Notes: generated by a model not told the origin, from the sequence alone. Positions 22,907 to 32,644 are shown, counted from the first letter of the stretch. The stretch is 38,593 bases of DNA from CAYONQ01 sp964405375 (GCA_964405375.1 CAYONQ010000018.1:1-38593), one strand, 5' to 3'. Translations and numbers: made by a program.

Positions 22907-23881
22907 ATGAAGAAGAAAGGATTTACATTAATTGAGCTGCTGGTAGTGATTGCTATCATAGCCCTGCTGATGGGGATTCTGATGCCCACCCTGGCCAAGG
23001 TGAGGCAGATTGCCGCTCGAATGGTCTGCGGGACGAACCTGGCGGGAATCGGCAAGTCAATGATGCTCTATGGCAACGACAACAATGGGGAATATCCCCG
23101 CGCAGGGGGTAGAGGATCTGCGTGGGCCAGCGGCGGACTTATACTCGAGTGGATAGCACCTACGGAAGATCTGGCTTTTAGTGGCTTTCCCACAAAGGAG
23201 GCAACCATTACGTCCAGCTTTTACTATCTGATTAAGTACGCCGAGATGAATGCGAAGCAGTTTGTCTGTAGCGGCGACAGGGGCACCAGCGAATTCAGGG
23301 TCTCTGATGGACAACCCCTGGCTCCACCAGGGTTTGAGGTTGAGGACGGCTGGGATTTCGGCAGCAACGCAGCGGGTGACGCTGTCATGCCGGGTATGTA
23401 TTGCAGCTACTCCTATCATATGCCTTACAACTTTACTAGTTCGTTTACCGGTACCATTACAAACTACGCCATCAACTCGATAAGTAATCCCGCCAGTCCC
23501 CTCTGTGCGGACAGAAGCCCTTTATCTGACGATAAAGCTGATTACCGCTGGGATCCAGAAAACCCCGACAACATGCCAAAGTTGGTCGATGTTCAATTAG
23601 TGGACATAGAGATGGTGACCAATTCGGCATCGCACCAGCGTGAGGGGCAAAATGTCCTGTTTAATGACGGCCACGTTAGCTTCGAGAGACGCCCCACCGT
23701 CGGTATTCAGAGCGATAACATCTGGACGTACTGGTCCACCAGGCCCCCATCAGATGAGGATAGGCAGGGTGTTCTTAATCCTACTCAATGGCAGACCAAA
23801 TTAGTCCCCCCCGCCACCCCTACGATTGGGCCGCTGGACGAAAATGATGCCTTCCTGGTGAATGACGACGCTTCCGAGTAA
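22907..23881 (+). CDS. Type IV prepilin-like protein, planctomycete large-headed type
   Basis: A 324-residue protein starting MKKKGFTLIELLVVIAII, so cleavage before Phe6 by prepilin peptidase is expected. The N-terminal helix runs to about residue 30, and the head is large. The C-terminal part has SHQREGQNVLFNDGHVSFE, the H-x-(8-10)-F-x-D-G-H signature of planctomycete DUF1559-type heads. Strong ribosome binding site AAAGGAGAAAACG. The head has conserved-looking Cys pairs at FVCSGDRG and MYCSYSY. It stands alone between a long leader and a terminator, unlike the first copy, which is behind a sigma factor. Confidence 0.85.
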   Translation: MKKKGFTLIELLVVIAIIALLMGILMPTLAKVRQIAARMVCGTNLAGIGKSMMLYGNDNNGEYPRAGGRGSAWASGGLILEWIAPTEDLAFSGFPTKEATITSSFYYLIKYAEMNAKQFVCSGDRGTSEFRVSDGQPLAPPGFEVEDGWDFGSNAAGDAVMPGMYCSYSYHMPYNFTSSFTGTITNYAINSISNPASPLCADRSPLSDDKADYRWDPENPDNMPKLVDVQLVDIEMVTNSASHQREGQNVLFNDGHVSFERRPTVGIQSDNIWTYWSTRPPSDEDRQGVLNPTQWQTKLVPPATPTIGPLDENDAFLVNDDASE

Positions 23882-23908
23882 GATTGACTTTTGATTGACT
23901 TGTTACAG

Positions 23909-23950
23909 GCGGCCTTGTGCAATTGAACACAGGGCCGCTTGTTTACTTTT
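23909..23950 (+). terminator. Intrinsic terminator after the second prepilin-like gene
   Basis: GCGGCCtTGTG and CACAgGGCCGC form a hairpin with an 8-nt loop (23909-23938), followed by TTGTTTACTTTT. Confidence 0.75.
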
Positions 23951-24097
23951 ACCGCAAGGTCCGCAAGGGACAGAAAACAAGAATTAAAAAATCACCCGGC
24001 GAATGCCGGCGTTGGCCGTAGTTAATTTGTTTTGTCTTTGTCGGGCATTTATGTTAGATTGTCTGCTTTAATACGGCGAATATCAGGGAGTATAAGG
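23951..24097. other. Intergenic stretch upstream of the aconitase-family operon
   Basis: It begins with an ACCGCAAGGTCCGCAAGGGA repeat word, related to the one at the end of mfd, and then has GAATGCCGGCGTTGGCC. A TTGTCT-like -35 may occur near 24035, but no convincing -10 was found. Confidence 0.35.
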
Positions 24098-26068
24098 TTG
24101 GGGCAGACACTTACCTACAAGATACTTTTGCGGCATTTAGTTGACGGCAAAATCGCCGCCGGTAGCGAGATTGGCATTCGGATTGACCAGACGCTTACGC
24201 AGGATGCCACCGGAACGACGGCGTTTTTACTGTTTGAGTCGCTGGGGGTCGGCAGGGTTAGAACCGGCCTGTCGGTGAGCTATATTGACCACAATACAGC
24301 CGGGTTTGGCCCTGAGAGCCATAACGACCATTTGTATCTGCAGACGATAGCCGCCAAATCAGGGGTATATCATTCACGGGCGGGTAATGGGATTTGCCAT
24401 CAGGTCCATTTAGAGCGTTTTGGCAGGCCCGGCACAACGCTGTTAGGCAGCGATTCGCATACGCCGACAGGGGGTGGCATCGGGGCCTTAGCCATCGGGG
24501 CAGGCGGACTGGATGTGGCGGCGGCTATGGCAGGCGGGCCATTCTACCTGACCTGTCCGAAGGTGCTCGGCGTCAAGCTTACCGGAAAATTGAACGATTG
24601 GGTGGCAGCAAAGGACGTTATTCTTCGACTGCTCGGTCAGCTTTCGACAAGAGGTAATGTGGGCTGGGTGGTTGAGTATTTTGGCGAAGGGGTTTCGAGC
24701 TTGTCGGTGCCGCAGCGTGCGACGATAACGAATATGGGAGCGGAGTTAGGCGTAACGACGAGCATTTTTCCCAGCGATGAGCAGACCAGACGATTTTTAG
24801 CGGCCCAGAAGCGAGAGAAAGATTACCATGAGTTGGCGGCGGATGCAGATGCCGGATACGACCGTGTTATCGAGGTGAACCTGGGCGAGGTTGAGCCGAT
24901 GGCGGCCTGTCCGTCTTCGCCGGACAATGTCAAAACCGTTGCCGAGATTGCCGGCGTTCAAATAGGGCAGGTGGTGGTAGGCAGCTGCACAAATTCGAGT
25001 TTTGCCGATTTGATGGTTGTAGCGAAGGTATTAAAGGGCAAGCGCATAAATAATATGGTTGAATTTGCGGTTGCGCCGGGCAGTCGAGAGGTCTTGAGTA
25101 TGTTGGCGGAGAACGGGGCGCTGGCGGACATAATTTCAGCGGGTGCGAGGATTTTAGAATGCGGCTGCGGCCCGTGCATCGGCCAGGGTTTTTCGCCGGC
25201 GGATGGTGTGGTGAGCGTGCGAACTTTCAATAGGAATTTTCCCGCTCGAAGCGGAACGCCGAACGACCGGGTTTATTTAGTCAGCCCAGAGACAGCGGCG
25301 GCATCGGCACTGACCGGCTGGATTACCGACCCTCACGAGCTGCCGAAACTGTTCGGGATAGAATATCCAAAAATCGAACTGCCGGACGAGTTTATCGTCA
25401 ACGACGATATGATAGAAAAACCCTTGAGCGAAGAAGAAGCGGCGAAGGTTGAAATTTTGCGTGGGCCAACGATTGTTGTGCCGCAGGCACCTTCGGCACT
25501 GCAGAGGAAATTGCAGGGGCGGGTTTTGATTAAGTGCGGCGATAAGATAACCACCGACCATATTATGCCGGCGGGAGTTTTTCTGAAGCTGCGTTCAAAT
25601 GTGCCGGAATATGCAAAGGTGGTCTTTAATTGTTTTAACGAGGAAGGTGAGCCGACGTTTGCCGAGCGGGCACTTGAGTTAAAACAAAAGGGCGTTGCCG
25701 GTGTTATTGTCGCCGGTGAAAGCTACGGGCAGGGCTCATCGAGAGAGCACGCTGCACTTTGCCCGATGTATCTCGGCGTGCGTGTGGTGATTGCGAAAAG
25801 TATCGAACGAATCCACAGGGCGAACCTGATTAACTTCTGTATCGTGCCGATAGAATTCGCCGAGCCGGCTGACTACGACAAAATCAAGCCGGACGACCGA
25901 CTGCAAATCGACAACCTGCTCGACGCCATAAAAAATAGCGATGAAGTTAAGATTATCGACAAGACCGCCTCATTTGAATTTGTCGGGAAATTAGCTCTCT
26001 CTAAAAGAGAGAGAAAAATTTTGCTCTCCGCGGGATTGCTGAACTACAGCCGCAAAAAGACAACGTAA
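24098..26068 (+). CDS. Aconitase-family hydratase (putative Aquifex-type aconitate hydratase)
   Basis: A 656-residue 4Fe-4S dehydratase that normally interconverts citrate and isocitrate. The TTG at 24098 (MGQTLTYKILLRHL) follows AGGGAG at a spacing of 7 nt, so I prefer it to an upstream frame start. Cluster ligands are visible at Cys297 (VVGSCTNSSF) and Cys357/Cys360 (CGCGPCIGQG). GSDSHTPTGGGIGALAIGAGG precedes them, and the C-terminal swivel domain has GESYGQGSSREHAALCP. The length and gene order match the short single-chain type described in Aquifex. It could act on homoaconitate or isopropylmalate analogues. It heads a four-gene plus-strand unit. Confidence 0.88.
   Translation: MGQTLTYKILLRHLVDGKIAAGSEIGIRIDQTLTQDATGTTAFLLFESLGVGRVRTGLSVSYIDHNTAGFGPESHNDHLYLQTIAAKSGVYHSRAGNGICHQVHLERFGRPGTTLLGSDSHTPTGGGIGALAIGAGGLDVAAAMAGGPFYLTCPKVLGVKLTGKLNDWVAAKDVILRLLGQLSTRGNVGWVVEYFGEGVSSLSVPQRATITNMGAELGVTTSIFPSDEQTRRFLAAQKREKDYHELAADADAGYDRVIEVNLGEVEPMAACPSSPDNVKTVAEIAGVQIGQVVVGSCTNSSFADLMVVAKVLKGKRINNMVEFAVAPGSREVLSMLAENGALADIISAGARILECGCGPCIGQGFSPADGVVSVRTFNRNFPARSGTPNDRVYLVSPETAAASALTGWITDPHELPKLFGIEYPKIELPDEFIVNDDMIEKPLSEEEAAKVEILRGPTIVVPQAPSALQRKLQGRVLIKCGDKITTDHIMPAGVFLKLRSNVPEYAKVVFNCFNEEGEPTFAERALELKQKGVAGVIVAGESYGQGSSREHAALCPMYLGVRVVIAKSIERIHRANLINFCIVPIEFAEPADYDKIKPDDRLQIDNLLDAIKNSDEVKIIDKTASFEFVGKLALSKRERKILLSAGLLNYSRKKTT
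25995..26020 (+). repeat. Short inverted repeat in the aconitase C-terminus
   Basis: CTCTCTCT and AGAGAGAG form an 8-bp perfect stem with a 3-nt loop, followed by AAAAATTTT. It encodes ALSKRERKILL near the C-terminus. It looks like a repeat absorbed in frame and could weaken transcription locally. Confidence 0.45.
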
Positions 26069-26074
26069 AAAGCG

Positions 26075-26596
26075 ATGGGCGAAAAAACAATAACCATCTT
26101 CGGCACGGGCAGGGCAAAGCCCGGCGATACCGCTTATGAGTTAGCTTACGAGACGGGCAAAGTCCTGGCCGGGGCGGGTTTTGTAATTGCCAACGGCGGA
26201 TACGGCGGGACAATGCTGGCGGCGGCTAAAGGAGCGGCAGAGGCCGGCGGTGAGGTTATCGGCGTTACGTGCTTGGCTTTTAAGGCAGCAGCCAATGAAT
26301 ATATTACTCGTGAGGTTGTTACCGAATCACTTGAAGAACGGCTCGATACGCTGATAAAGTCGGCGGATGGTTATGTCGTTTTGCCGGGCGGAACAGGGAC
26401 GCTGCTGGAATTGGCTTTGGTGTGGGAATTAAAAAACAAGGGGTTTCTAAACAAGGATAAGCCGATTATACTTGTAGGCGGATTCTGGGAGCCGCTGGTT
26501 GATTTAGTTAAGACCGACGACCCCGACAGCAGCCGGCATATACGATTGGCTGCCGGGGCGAGTGAGGTCAGAGACATTTTGACAGGCGGTATTTGA
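26075..26596 (+). CDS. LOG/SLOG-family Rossmann-like protein (TIGR00725-like)
   Basis: A 173-residue protein of the SLOG superfamily. FVIANGGYGGTMLAAAKGA (nucleotide-phosphate-binding loop) and the PGGTGTLLEL box (residues 106-115), with the conserved Glu, are both present. Members cleave nucleotide-sugar bonds (cytokinin-activating LOG) or sense nucleotide ligands. This protein is of the shorter form, often described as uncharacterised with a possible molybdenum cofactor carrier-like relation. It starts 6 bp after the aconitase-family gene, so both are probably coexpressed. The biological substrate is unknown. Confidence 0.82.
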   Translation: MGEKTITIFGTGRAKPGDTAYELAYETGKVLAGAGFVIANGGYGGTMLAAAKGAAEAGGEVIGVTCLAFKAAANEYITREVVTESLEERLDTLIKSADGYVVLPGGTGTLLELALVWELKNKGFLNKDKPIILVGGFWEPLVDLVKTDDPDSSRHIRLAAGASEVRDILTGGI

Positions 26597-26615
26597 TTTC
26601 GATAGCTATTGTTTT

Positions 26616-27434
26616 ATGGATAAAAAACTGACGATTTTGGTTTTAGCACTTTTTATAATTACCGCTGTGATTGGCGCAGGTTCAGCCGGCAAAAATCTAT
26701 TGCGGGACGGTTTTGTTCTGGCCGGCGTCGATGGCAAATTGGCCCCCGCCAGCAACGAGCAGAGGTTGACCGGAGGTGACAGCAACAAATGGCTCTTTGA
26801 ATTCGACTCGGAGGTAAGCGACGGCACCGGCCGAATCAGGGCCGGTGAGAAGATAGAGCTTTTGCCGTCGTCGACACTGGAAAAAATAATCGCAGATGCG
26901 GGGAAACGGCCCGCCTCAGGTTATCGGCTGTGGGGCAAAGTTACAAAATACAGGGACAAAAATTTCATATTCCCGATATATTTTTTGGCCGTGGGTGAGA
27001 CGACACAGGCGCGGTCTGAACAACCGCAAAAGCGACAGCAGCCGGAGACACAGCTAACCATCAATGAGCCGAATGACGTATTAGCCCTGCCTGAGGAGAT
27101 AATAGCTAAGCTGCAGACGAGGAAGATTATCCAGCCGCAGCGGCTGCAAAAGAGCCTGGAGTTGAAGACGGATTGTATTCTGGCTGATAGAACCGGCTTT
27201 ATTCGCGAGACGGGAGATGAAACCGAATTTGTTTTTGACGGTCTCGGGCGAAATGTGCCGGGGGTTTTTGTTAAGCTATCGGCCTGTGAGGTATTGGAGC
27301 GCACCGAGAGACAACAGTTAGCTGAGCCGGAGCCGGTGCGATTTAAGGTGGCGGGAATCGTTACGAGATATGAAGGCGAGAACTATCTGCTTTTGCAGCG
27401 GGCGATACGGGTTTACAGCCACGGCAATTTTTAA
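26616..27434 (+). CDS. Membrane-anchored or exported protein with an internal duplication
   Basis: A 272-residue protein of no recognised family. The N-terminal segment (LTILVLALFIITAVIGAGSAG) is a signal peptide or anchor, and no further membrane span follows. Two copies of a roughly 90-residue module can be aligned by eye. The first ends LWGKVTKYRDKNFIFPIYF (near residue 122), the second ends VAGIVTRYEGENYLLLQRAI (near residue 263). Both begin with a short glycine turn (GVDGKLAP and RTGFIRET) followed by an aromatic-rich strand. A charged Q/P-rich linker (REQPQKRQQPE-like, residues 130-150) joins them. The fold may be OB- or barrel-like; the function is unknown. Confidence 0.68.
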   Translation: MDKKLTILVLALFIITAVIGAGSAGKNLLRDGFVLAGVDGKLAPASNEQRLTGGDSNKWLFEFDSEVSDGTGRIRAGEKIELLPSSTLEKIIADAGKRPASGYRLWGKVTKYRDKNFIFPIYFLAVGETTQARSEQPQKRQQPETQLTINEPNDVLALPEEIIAKLQTRKIIQPQRLQKSLELKTDCILADRTGFIRETGDETEFVFDGLGRNVPGVFVKLSACEVLERTERQQLAEPEPVRFKVAGIVTRYEGENYLLLQRAIRVYSHGNF

Positions 27435-27467
27435 TTTTGAGTTTTTGATTTTTAAGGGAGATAGCCT

Positions 27468-28787
27468 TTGAGCGACGAGCTCGACAAAATTCTTGTTTCG
27501 TATGGACGGCCGGGCTTCAACGATAGACTAAACAGGATTCGTTTTAAAATAATGCGAGCGGCAAGGTTTCTGGTCGGTGACAACAGCCTTGGGGAGGTAG
27601 TCGATATTATTAGGGAGGTCAAGAAACGTGGGGACGAAGCAATAACGCAATATACAGAGAGATTTGATGGGGTTAAGCTAACACCCGCGCAGTTTCGGGT
27701 AAGCGATAAAGATTTGAAAAAGGCCCACAGTCAAATTAACAATAAGCTTTTGGCATCCATTCGCCAAGCAATCGCCAATGTCAAAAAATACCAGGAAGAG
27801 ATCTTTATTGGCAATAATCCTAGTTTGTTGAGGCATCCTGGGATACGATATACACCAATAAAAAATGTGGGTATCTGTGTTCCCGGGGCGGCGGTTGCCC
27901 TGCCTTCTACAGTGGTAATGACGGCGGTTCCGGCGCAGGTAGCGGGAGTGGAGCGGATCGTGGTGGTCTCGCCGCCGAGATATAAGGGTAGTATTCATCC
28001 GGTAATTCTGGCGGCATGTTGTGAACTGGGAATTGATGAGGTCTATCGTATCGGTGGTGCGCAGGCGGTAGCGGCTATGGCATTTGGAACAGATGATATT
28101 ATTCTCAGGGTTGATAAAATTGTGGGTCCGGGTAATCAATGGGTGCAGACAGCCAAGCGGGAGGTTTTTGGGATTGTTGATATTGATTCGATAGCAGGGC
28201 CGAGTGAAGTGTTGATAATAGCCAACGATAGTGCAAATCCTGCGTGGGTGGCAGCGGATATGCTAAGCCAGGCGGAGCATGCACCGGGAAGCGCAGTTGT
28301 ATTTACCGATTCACAGGGACTTGCTGAAAAAGTTCTCAATGAACTTAAGAAACAAGTAAAACAATTAGACAGGAGCAAAGAAGCCATTGGGTGCTTGAAG
28401 GAATACGGGGGAATTGCCGTGTTTGAGGATATGGATGAGGCGATTGCAGAGGCAAACGAATTTGCGGCGGAACACTTAGAGATTCAATGCGGCGATGAAA
28501 GTAAGTCAATCGCTGACAAAATTGAAAATGCTGGTGCTATATTTATCGGTGATTATTCGCCGGTAGCGGTCGGTGATTACTGGGCTGGGCCGAGCCATAC
28601 GCTGCCGACAGGGATGACTGCGAAGTTTTTCAGCGGCTTAACGGCCAATGATTTTATCAAGTCAACCAGCATTATCGAATACGATAAGAAGAAATTGGCT
28701 GAAAGTGCCGATGATATTATCCGCTTAGCTGAAGCCGAGGGTCTCGATGCTCACGCAAAGAGCATAAAAATCCGACAGCAGGATTAA
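27468..28787 (+). CDS. hisD: Histidinol dehydrogenase
   Basis: A 439-residue NAD enzyme that catalyses the last two steps of histidine synthesis, histidinol to histidine through the aldehyde. Family signatures are visible: DSIAGPSEVLIIANDSANP, AEHAPGSAVVFTD, EHLEIQCGD (the catalytic Glu-His pair) and AGPSHTLPTGMTAKFFSG. TTG start at 27468 with GGGAG at a good distance. No other his genes are adjacent, so the pathway is scattered. The coding sequence looks somewhat more AT-rich than its neighbours. It is convergent with the zinc-ribbon membrane protein at a distance of 14 bp. Confidence 0.96.
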   Translation: MSDELDKILVSYGRPGFNDRLNRIRFKIMRAARFLVGDNSLGEVVDIIREVKKRGDEAITQYTERFDGVKLTPAQFRVSDKDLKKAHSQINNKLLASIRQAIANVKKYQEEIFIGNNPSLLRHPGIRYTPIKNVGICVPGAAVALPSTVVMTAVPAQVAGVERIVVVSPPRYKGSIHPVILAACCELGIDEVYRIGGAQAVAAMAFGTDDIILRVDKIVGPGNQWVQTAKREVFGIVDIDSIAGPSEVLIIANDSANPAWVAADMLSQAEHAPGSAVVFTDSQGLAEKVLNELKKQVKQLDRSKEAIGCLKEYGGIAVFEDMDEAIAEANEFAAEHLEIQCGDESKSIADKIENAGAIFIGDYSPVAVGDYWAGPSHTLPTGMTAKFFSGLTANDFIKSTSIIEYDKKKLAESADDIIRLAEAEGLDAHAKSIKIRQQD

Positions 28788-28801
28788 ACTTAACCCAAAA
28801 A

Positions 28802-29857
28802 CTAAACCTCCCAGTTGAGCTTTTCCTGGTATTTCCAGTAGAACCGCCCCAACAGATGAGCTACTACCATTGCGAGATAAATGCGGACACAATGAAGAAT
28901 GGCCCCCCAAATCTGTGATTGCTGCATGTCGGGTACGCTTTTAGCAATTAATGCAACACCACAAAAGAGCAGAACTAATCCGCAATACTGAAAAAATACA
29001 CTGGATATAGAACCAATCAACAAAACAGGGCTAAAGGCGGAACCGGAGTCAAACATAATAACAGCCAATAATCCCATCGGAAAAAAGAAAATACCATAAC
29101 CCAACAAAATCCAGAAAATTGTATCAGTTTTTTGGGTAAAGAAGGAATAAAACATAACCGGCCCCAGGAAAAGAATAAGACAGCCAACTATGTTTAGCGT
29201 TTGGGAGAACAAATCACCCAAATCGGGGCTGGCAGCTAATGTCTCCGGTGCACGCAGTCCACCCATAGCGCTGTCATGGATGCACTCGGCAAAGTACCAA
29301 TACATATATAAGCCAATGACAATATTTATAATTATACTTGGAATTGCCAGTGCTAAAGCGAATGGGCCGAGCAGCTTCGCTGCAATCCCAACTAAGAGCG
29401 GTGCTCCGATGATAATCGCAAGATTTATCAGGCCCGGTATGCTTATGGGATATAAGAATATGTCTATAGGCCACGGCAGTTTGCGCTTGGCAACAGGTTC
29501 AGCTTTCTCTATGCCCATTCTTTCCTCAAGTTTTTGCAGGTCTTCTAAAGTTTCATCAGATATGTCTTTTTGGGCGGTCGGCTGGTCTGCCAATTCGCTC
29601 TTTTGCGGAATATCAAAAAGAAGCGGGTTCAGAAGGTTATCCTTTGAACCAGTCTCCAGACCGTCGGGCTTAGTTTGACTTGCGAGCGGCGTAGTATCCC
29701 CCGTTTGTGGAACGATAACTATGTTCCTGCATTTAGGGCATTTCCCCTTTTTACCTGCGTGGATTTTAGGAATGCGGATTTTCTGGCCGCAGTTTTTGCA
29801 GCGAAACCTGATTAGCGGTTCCGGCTCATTCACCTTCGGTTCTCCCTTCCGGGGCAT
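28802..29857 (-). CDS. Zinc-ribbon multi-span membrane protein, planctomycete type
   Basis: A 351-residue protein with an N-terminal zinc ribbon (Cys20, Cys23, Cys40, Cys43 in RCKNCGQKIRIP and GKCPKCRN) followed by a charged linker and about five or six membrane segments between residues 140 and 340. The ribbon-plus-membrane arrangement is frequent in planctomycetes, but the function is not known. It lies 18 bp downstream of alaS on the same strand and is the last gene of the long minus-strand unit. It ends only 14 bp from hisD without an obvious terminator. Confidence 0.72.
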   Translation of the reverse strand: MPRKGEPKVNEPEPLIRFRCKNCGQKIRIPKIHAGKKGKCPKCRNIVIVPQTGDTTPLASQTKPDGLETGSKDNLLNPLLFDIPQKSELADQPTAQKDISDETLEDLQKLEERMGIEKAEPVAKRKLPWPIDIFLYPISIPGLINLAIIIGAPLLVGIAAKLLGPFALALAIPSIIINIVIGLYMYWYFAECIHDSAMGGLRAPETLAASPDLGDLFSQTLNIVGCLILFLGPVMFYSFFTQKTDTIFWILLGYGIFFFPMGLLAVIMFDSGSAFSPVLLIGSISSVFFQYCGLVLLFCGVALIAKSVPDMQQSQIWGAILHCVRIYLAMVVAHLLGRFYWKYQEKLNWEV

Positions 29858-29875
29858 TGAGGTTAGGAAGGGTGG

Positions 29876-32644
29876 TTAGTTGTTTGCCAGTTTTTGTTTT
29901 ATGAAATTTTTAGCTTCGGTGAGGGCATCTTCAATTTTTTCCGGTTTTTCTCCACCGGCCTGTGCCATCTGGTCTCTGCCGCCTCCGCCGCCATCAATTA
30001 CCGGTGCGATTTGCTTAACTATGTCGGTTGCCTTGAGACCCTTTTTTACCAAATCGCCTGTAACAGATGCCAGCAACGTTGCCTTGCCTTCATCGTCAAG
30101 GCCCAGAACAATGGCTGCCGATTTTGCCTTTTTCTTCAGCATATCGATAGCTGCCCTGACCTGCTCAACGGCAGTTGTCGAAACCCTGCCGACGATTATG
30201 GACGTGCCGTTGGCTTTCTCGCAGTTTTCGAGCAGCTTTTTTGCCTCGGCCATAGTGTCGCTGCCGGAGCGTTTTAAGGCGGACTTTAGCTCTTTGGTGA
30301 GTTTCTTATTTTCCTTTATGAGATTGCCGACCCTGTCAGCTAAATCTTTGGCGGGGACCTTCAGCATCACCGAAAGCTCATCGATGATATCGCTTCGCTG
30401 CTCGAGATAATTGGCCAGTCCTGAACCGGTCAGTGCGGTAATTCTTCGCACTCCAGCCGAGATGCTTTCTTCCCTGATTATCTTAAAGCTGCCGATGGAG
30501 CCGATTCTATCGACATGGGTGCCGCCGCAAAACTCTTTGCTGAATGCCTGTGCGAGTTTTTTATCGTCATCGGCGCCGACAGCCACCACCCTGACGCTGC
30601 TGCCGTATTTCTCGCCGAAAAGCGCCATTGCACCGAGCTTTTCCGCTTCGTCTCTCGGCATTGCCGCACAGGTTACGGGCAAATCTGCGGCGATTTTTTC
30701 TCTAACCAGCAGCTCGACATCTTTTATCTGTTCGGCTGTCAGGGCCTTCGGATAGGTAAAGTCAAACCTTAAATAATCCGGGCAGACGAGACTTCCCTGC
30801 TGTGCGACAGATTTGCCGAGGACCTGCTGCAGCGCCCATTGCAGCAGGTGAGTTGCAGTGTGATTTTTTTTCGTTGCGTCCCTGTCTTTGCTGACGGTCG
30901 CCGTTACCTTCTCGCCGACAGAAAATGTACCCTCGGCAAGTCGGCCCTGATGAATGACACAGTTAGCTATCTTTGTTGTATTCTCAACGATAAATCGGCC
31001 GTTTGAGGACTTAATAGTTCCGCAATCACCGACCTGGCCGCCAGCCTCGGCATAAAAACAGGTCTTGTCAAGGACGATGCCGGCCTCAGTGCCGGCTTCA
31101 ATGCGTCCCTGGTTTTTGAAGCCCCCTGTTTCAATGAAGCCGATTAGTTTGCCGTCGCAGGTATCGACGTGGTATTTGTGGATGTCTTCGGTTACCGGGA
31201 TAACAGTAAGCTTACCTGATGCAGATGAGGTGGCTTTGATTAATCCCGACAACAATACGTTCTTCTGCCCGGCCCTTGCGCGTTCACGTTGGGCTTCCAT
31301 CAGTTCGTTAAATTTGGCTGTATCGACTTTCAGCCGGCGTTCTTCGGCCATAAGCTGTGTCAAATCGAGCGGGAAGCCGTAGGTATCGTAAAGCTGAAAG
31401 GCGTCTTCGCCGTTGATTGTCCTGTCGGCGGTTTCTGCAGCCCGTTCGGCGGCGGCGGCGAAGATTTCGATGCCCCTGTCGAGCGTTCTGCCGAAACTTT
31501 CCTCCTCAGATTCGATCACCATCGATACGTAGTCGGCCCTTTCTCTTATTTCGGTAAACGCATCGCCCAAGCAATCAGCGACCGTCGGGGCAAGTTTGTA
31601 GATAAAAGGTCGGTGCATCCCCAGCTCCCTGCCGAACCTTGCGGCCCGGCGAAGTATCCGTCGAACACAATAGCCCCTGCCCTCATTAGAGGGCACAGCG
31701 CCATCGGTTATTGCAAGGGTGAGCGCGCGAATATGGTCGGCTATGACCCTGAAGGCATTATCGATTTTGTTGTTCAGCTCGGAGGTATATTTATGGCCGG
31801 TGATTTTGCAGATGTGATTGATTATGGGCATAAACAGGTCGGTGTCATAATTGCTGTTTTTTTTCTGAAGTACGGCGGCAATTCTTTCGAGGCCTGCACC
31901 GGTGTCAACATATTTGGCGGGCAATTCGGTGAGTTTACCGTTCTCGGCGCGGTTATACTGTATAAAGACGAGATTCCACAGCTCTATAAACCGGCCGCAG
32001 CCGCTATTGACGCCGCATTTGTGGCCGGGGACGTCTTTCTTATCGCACATCGCCGGGCCGAGGTCGATGTGTATCTCGCTGCAGGGCCCGCAGGGGCCGG
32101 TCTCACCCATCTCCCAGAAATTATCCTTTTTCCCGAAGCCAAGAACCCTGTCGGCGGAAATGGTAGTTACTTTCGTCCACAGCTTCGCCGCATCGTCGTC
32201 TTTTGGCAGGCCGTCAGCCTGGTCGCCTGCAAAGACCGTCGCCCACAGCCGGTCGGGGTCAATGTCCCAGGTTTGTGTGAGCAGCTCCCATGCCCACCGG
32301 ATTGCCTCTTCTTTGAAATAATCGTCGAACGACCAGTTGCCCAGCATCTCGAAAAAGGTGTGATGGCAGGTATCTTTGCCGACTTCTTCAAGGTCGTTGT
32401 GCTTGCCGCTTACGCGCAGGCATTTCTGGGTGTTTACGACCCTGCGGTATTCCGGCGGTGTCAATCCCAGGAAGATATCCTTGAACTGGTTCATTCCTGC
32501 GTTGGCAAAGAGCAGGGTCTGGTCGTTGGCGGGGACGATGGGTGAGCTGGGGACAAGCTCGTGGCCTTTGCGCTTGAAAAAATCTATAAAACCATCTCTG
32601 ATTTGTTTCGCACTTAGCATCTCGCCGTTCGATTCACGACTCAT
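29876..32644 (-). CDS. alaS: Alanyl-tRNA synthetase
   Basis: A 922-residue class II synthetase. The N-terminal catalytic core includes GMNQFKDIFLG and DNFWEMGETGPCGPCSEIH. The editing domain has KKNHTATHLLQWAL (zinc ligand HxxxH, about residue 595) and FCGGTHVDRIGSIG (CxxxH, about 706). The C-terminal DHHA1-like domain contains the glycine-rich segment DGGGGGRDQMAQAGG. The start ATG (32644) overlaps the recA stop codon in ATGA, which indicates translational coupling; an internal ATG at 32620 (MLSAKQIRDGF) is the family-like alternative start. Confidence 0.97.
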   Translation of the reverse strand: MSRESNGEMLSAKQIRDGFIDFFKRKGHELVPSSPIVPANDQTLLFANAGMNQFKDIFLGLTPPEYRRVVNTQKCLRVSGKHNDLEEVGKDTCHHTFFEMLGNWSFDDYFKEEAIRWAWELLTQTWDIDPDRLWATVFAGDQADGLPKDDDAAKLWTKVTTISADRVLGFGKKDNFWEMGETGPCGPCSEIHIDLGPAMCDKKDVPGHKCGVNSGCGRFIELWNLVFIQYNRAENGKLTELPAKYVDTGAGLERIAAVLQKKNSNYDTDLFMPIINHICKITGHKYTSELNNKIDNAFRVIADHIRALTLAITDGAVPSNEGRGYCVRRILRRAARFGRELGMHRPFIYKLAPTVADCLGDAFTEIRERADYVSMVIESEEESFGRTLDRGIEIFAAAAERAAETADRTINGEDAFQLYDTYGFPLDLTQLMAEERRLKVDTAKFNELMEAQRERARAGQKNVLLSGLIKATSSASGKLTVIPVTEDIHKYHVDTCDGKLIGFIETGGFKNQGRIEAGTEAGIVLDKTCFYAEAGGQVGDCGTIKSSNGRFIVENTTKIANCVIHQGRLAEGTFSVGEKVTATVSKDRDATKKNHTATHLLQWALQQVLGKSVAQQGSLVCPDYLRFDFTYPKALTAEQIKDVELLVREKIAADLPVTCAAMPRDEAEKLGAMALFGEKYGSSVRVVAVGADDDKKLAQAFSKEFCGGTHVDRIGSIGSFKIIREESISAGVRRITALTGSGLANYLEQRSDIIDELSVMLKVPAKDLADRVGNLIKENKKLTKELKSALKRSGSDTMAEAKKLLENCEKANGTSIIVGRVSTTAVEQVRAAIDMLKKKAKSAAIVLGLDDEGKATLLASVTGDLVKKGLKATDIVKQIAPVIDGGGGGRDQMAQAGGEKPEKIEDALTEAKNFIKQKLANN

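Noticed and set aside
31289..32545. A 418-codon plus-strand frame opposite alaS
   Set aside because: It is antisense to well-conserved alaS codons and its translation resembles no family; it arises from the codon bias of the real gene.
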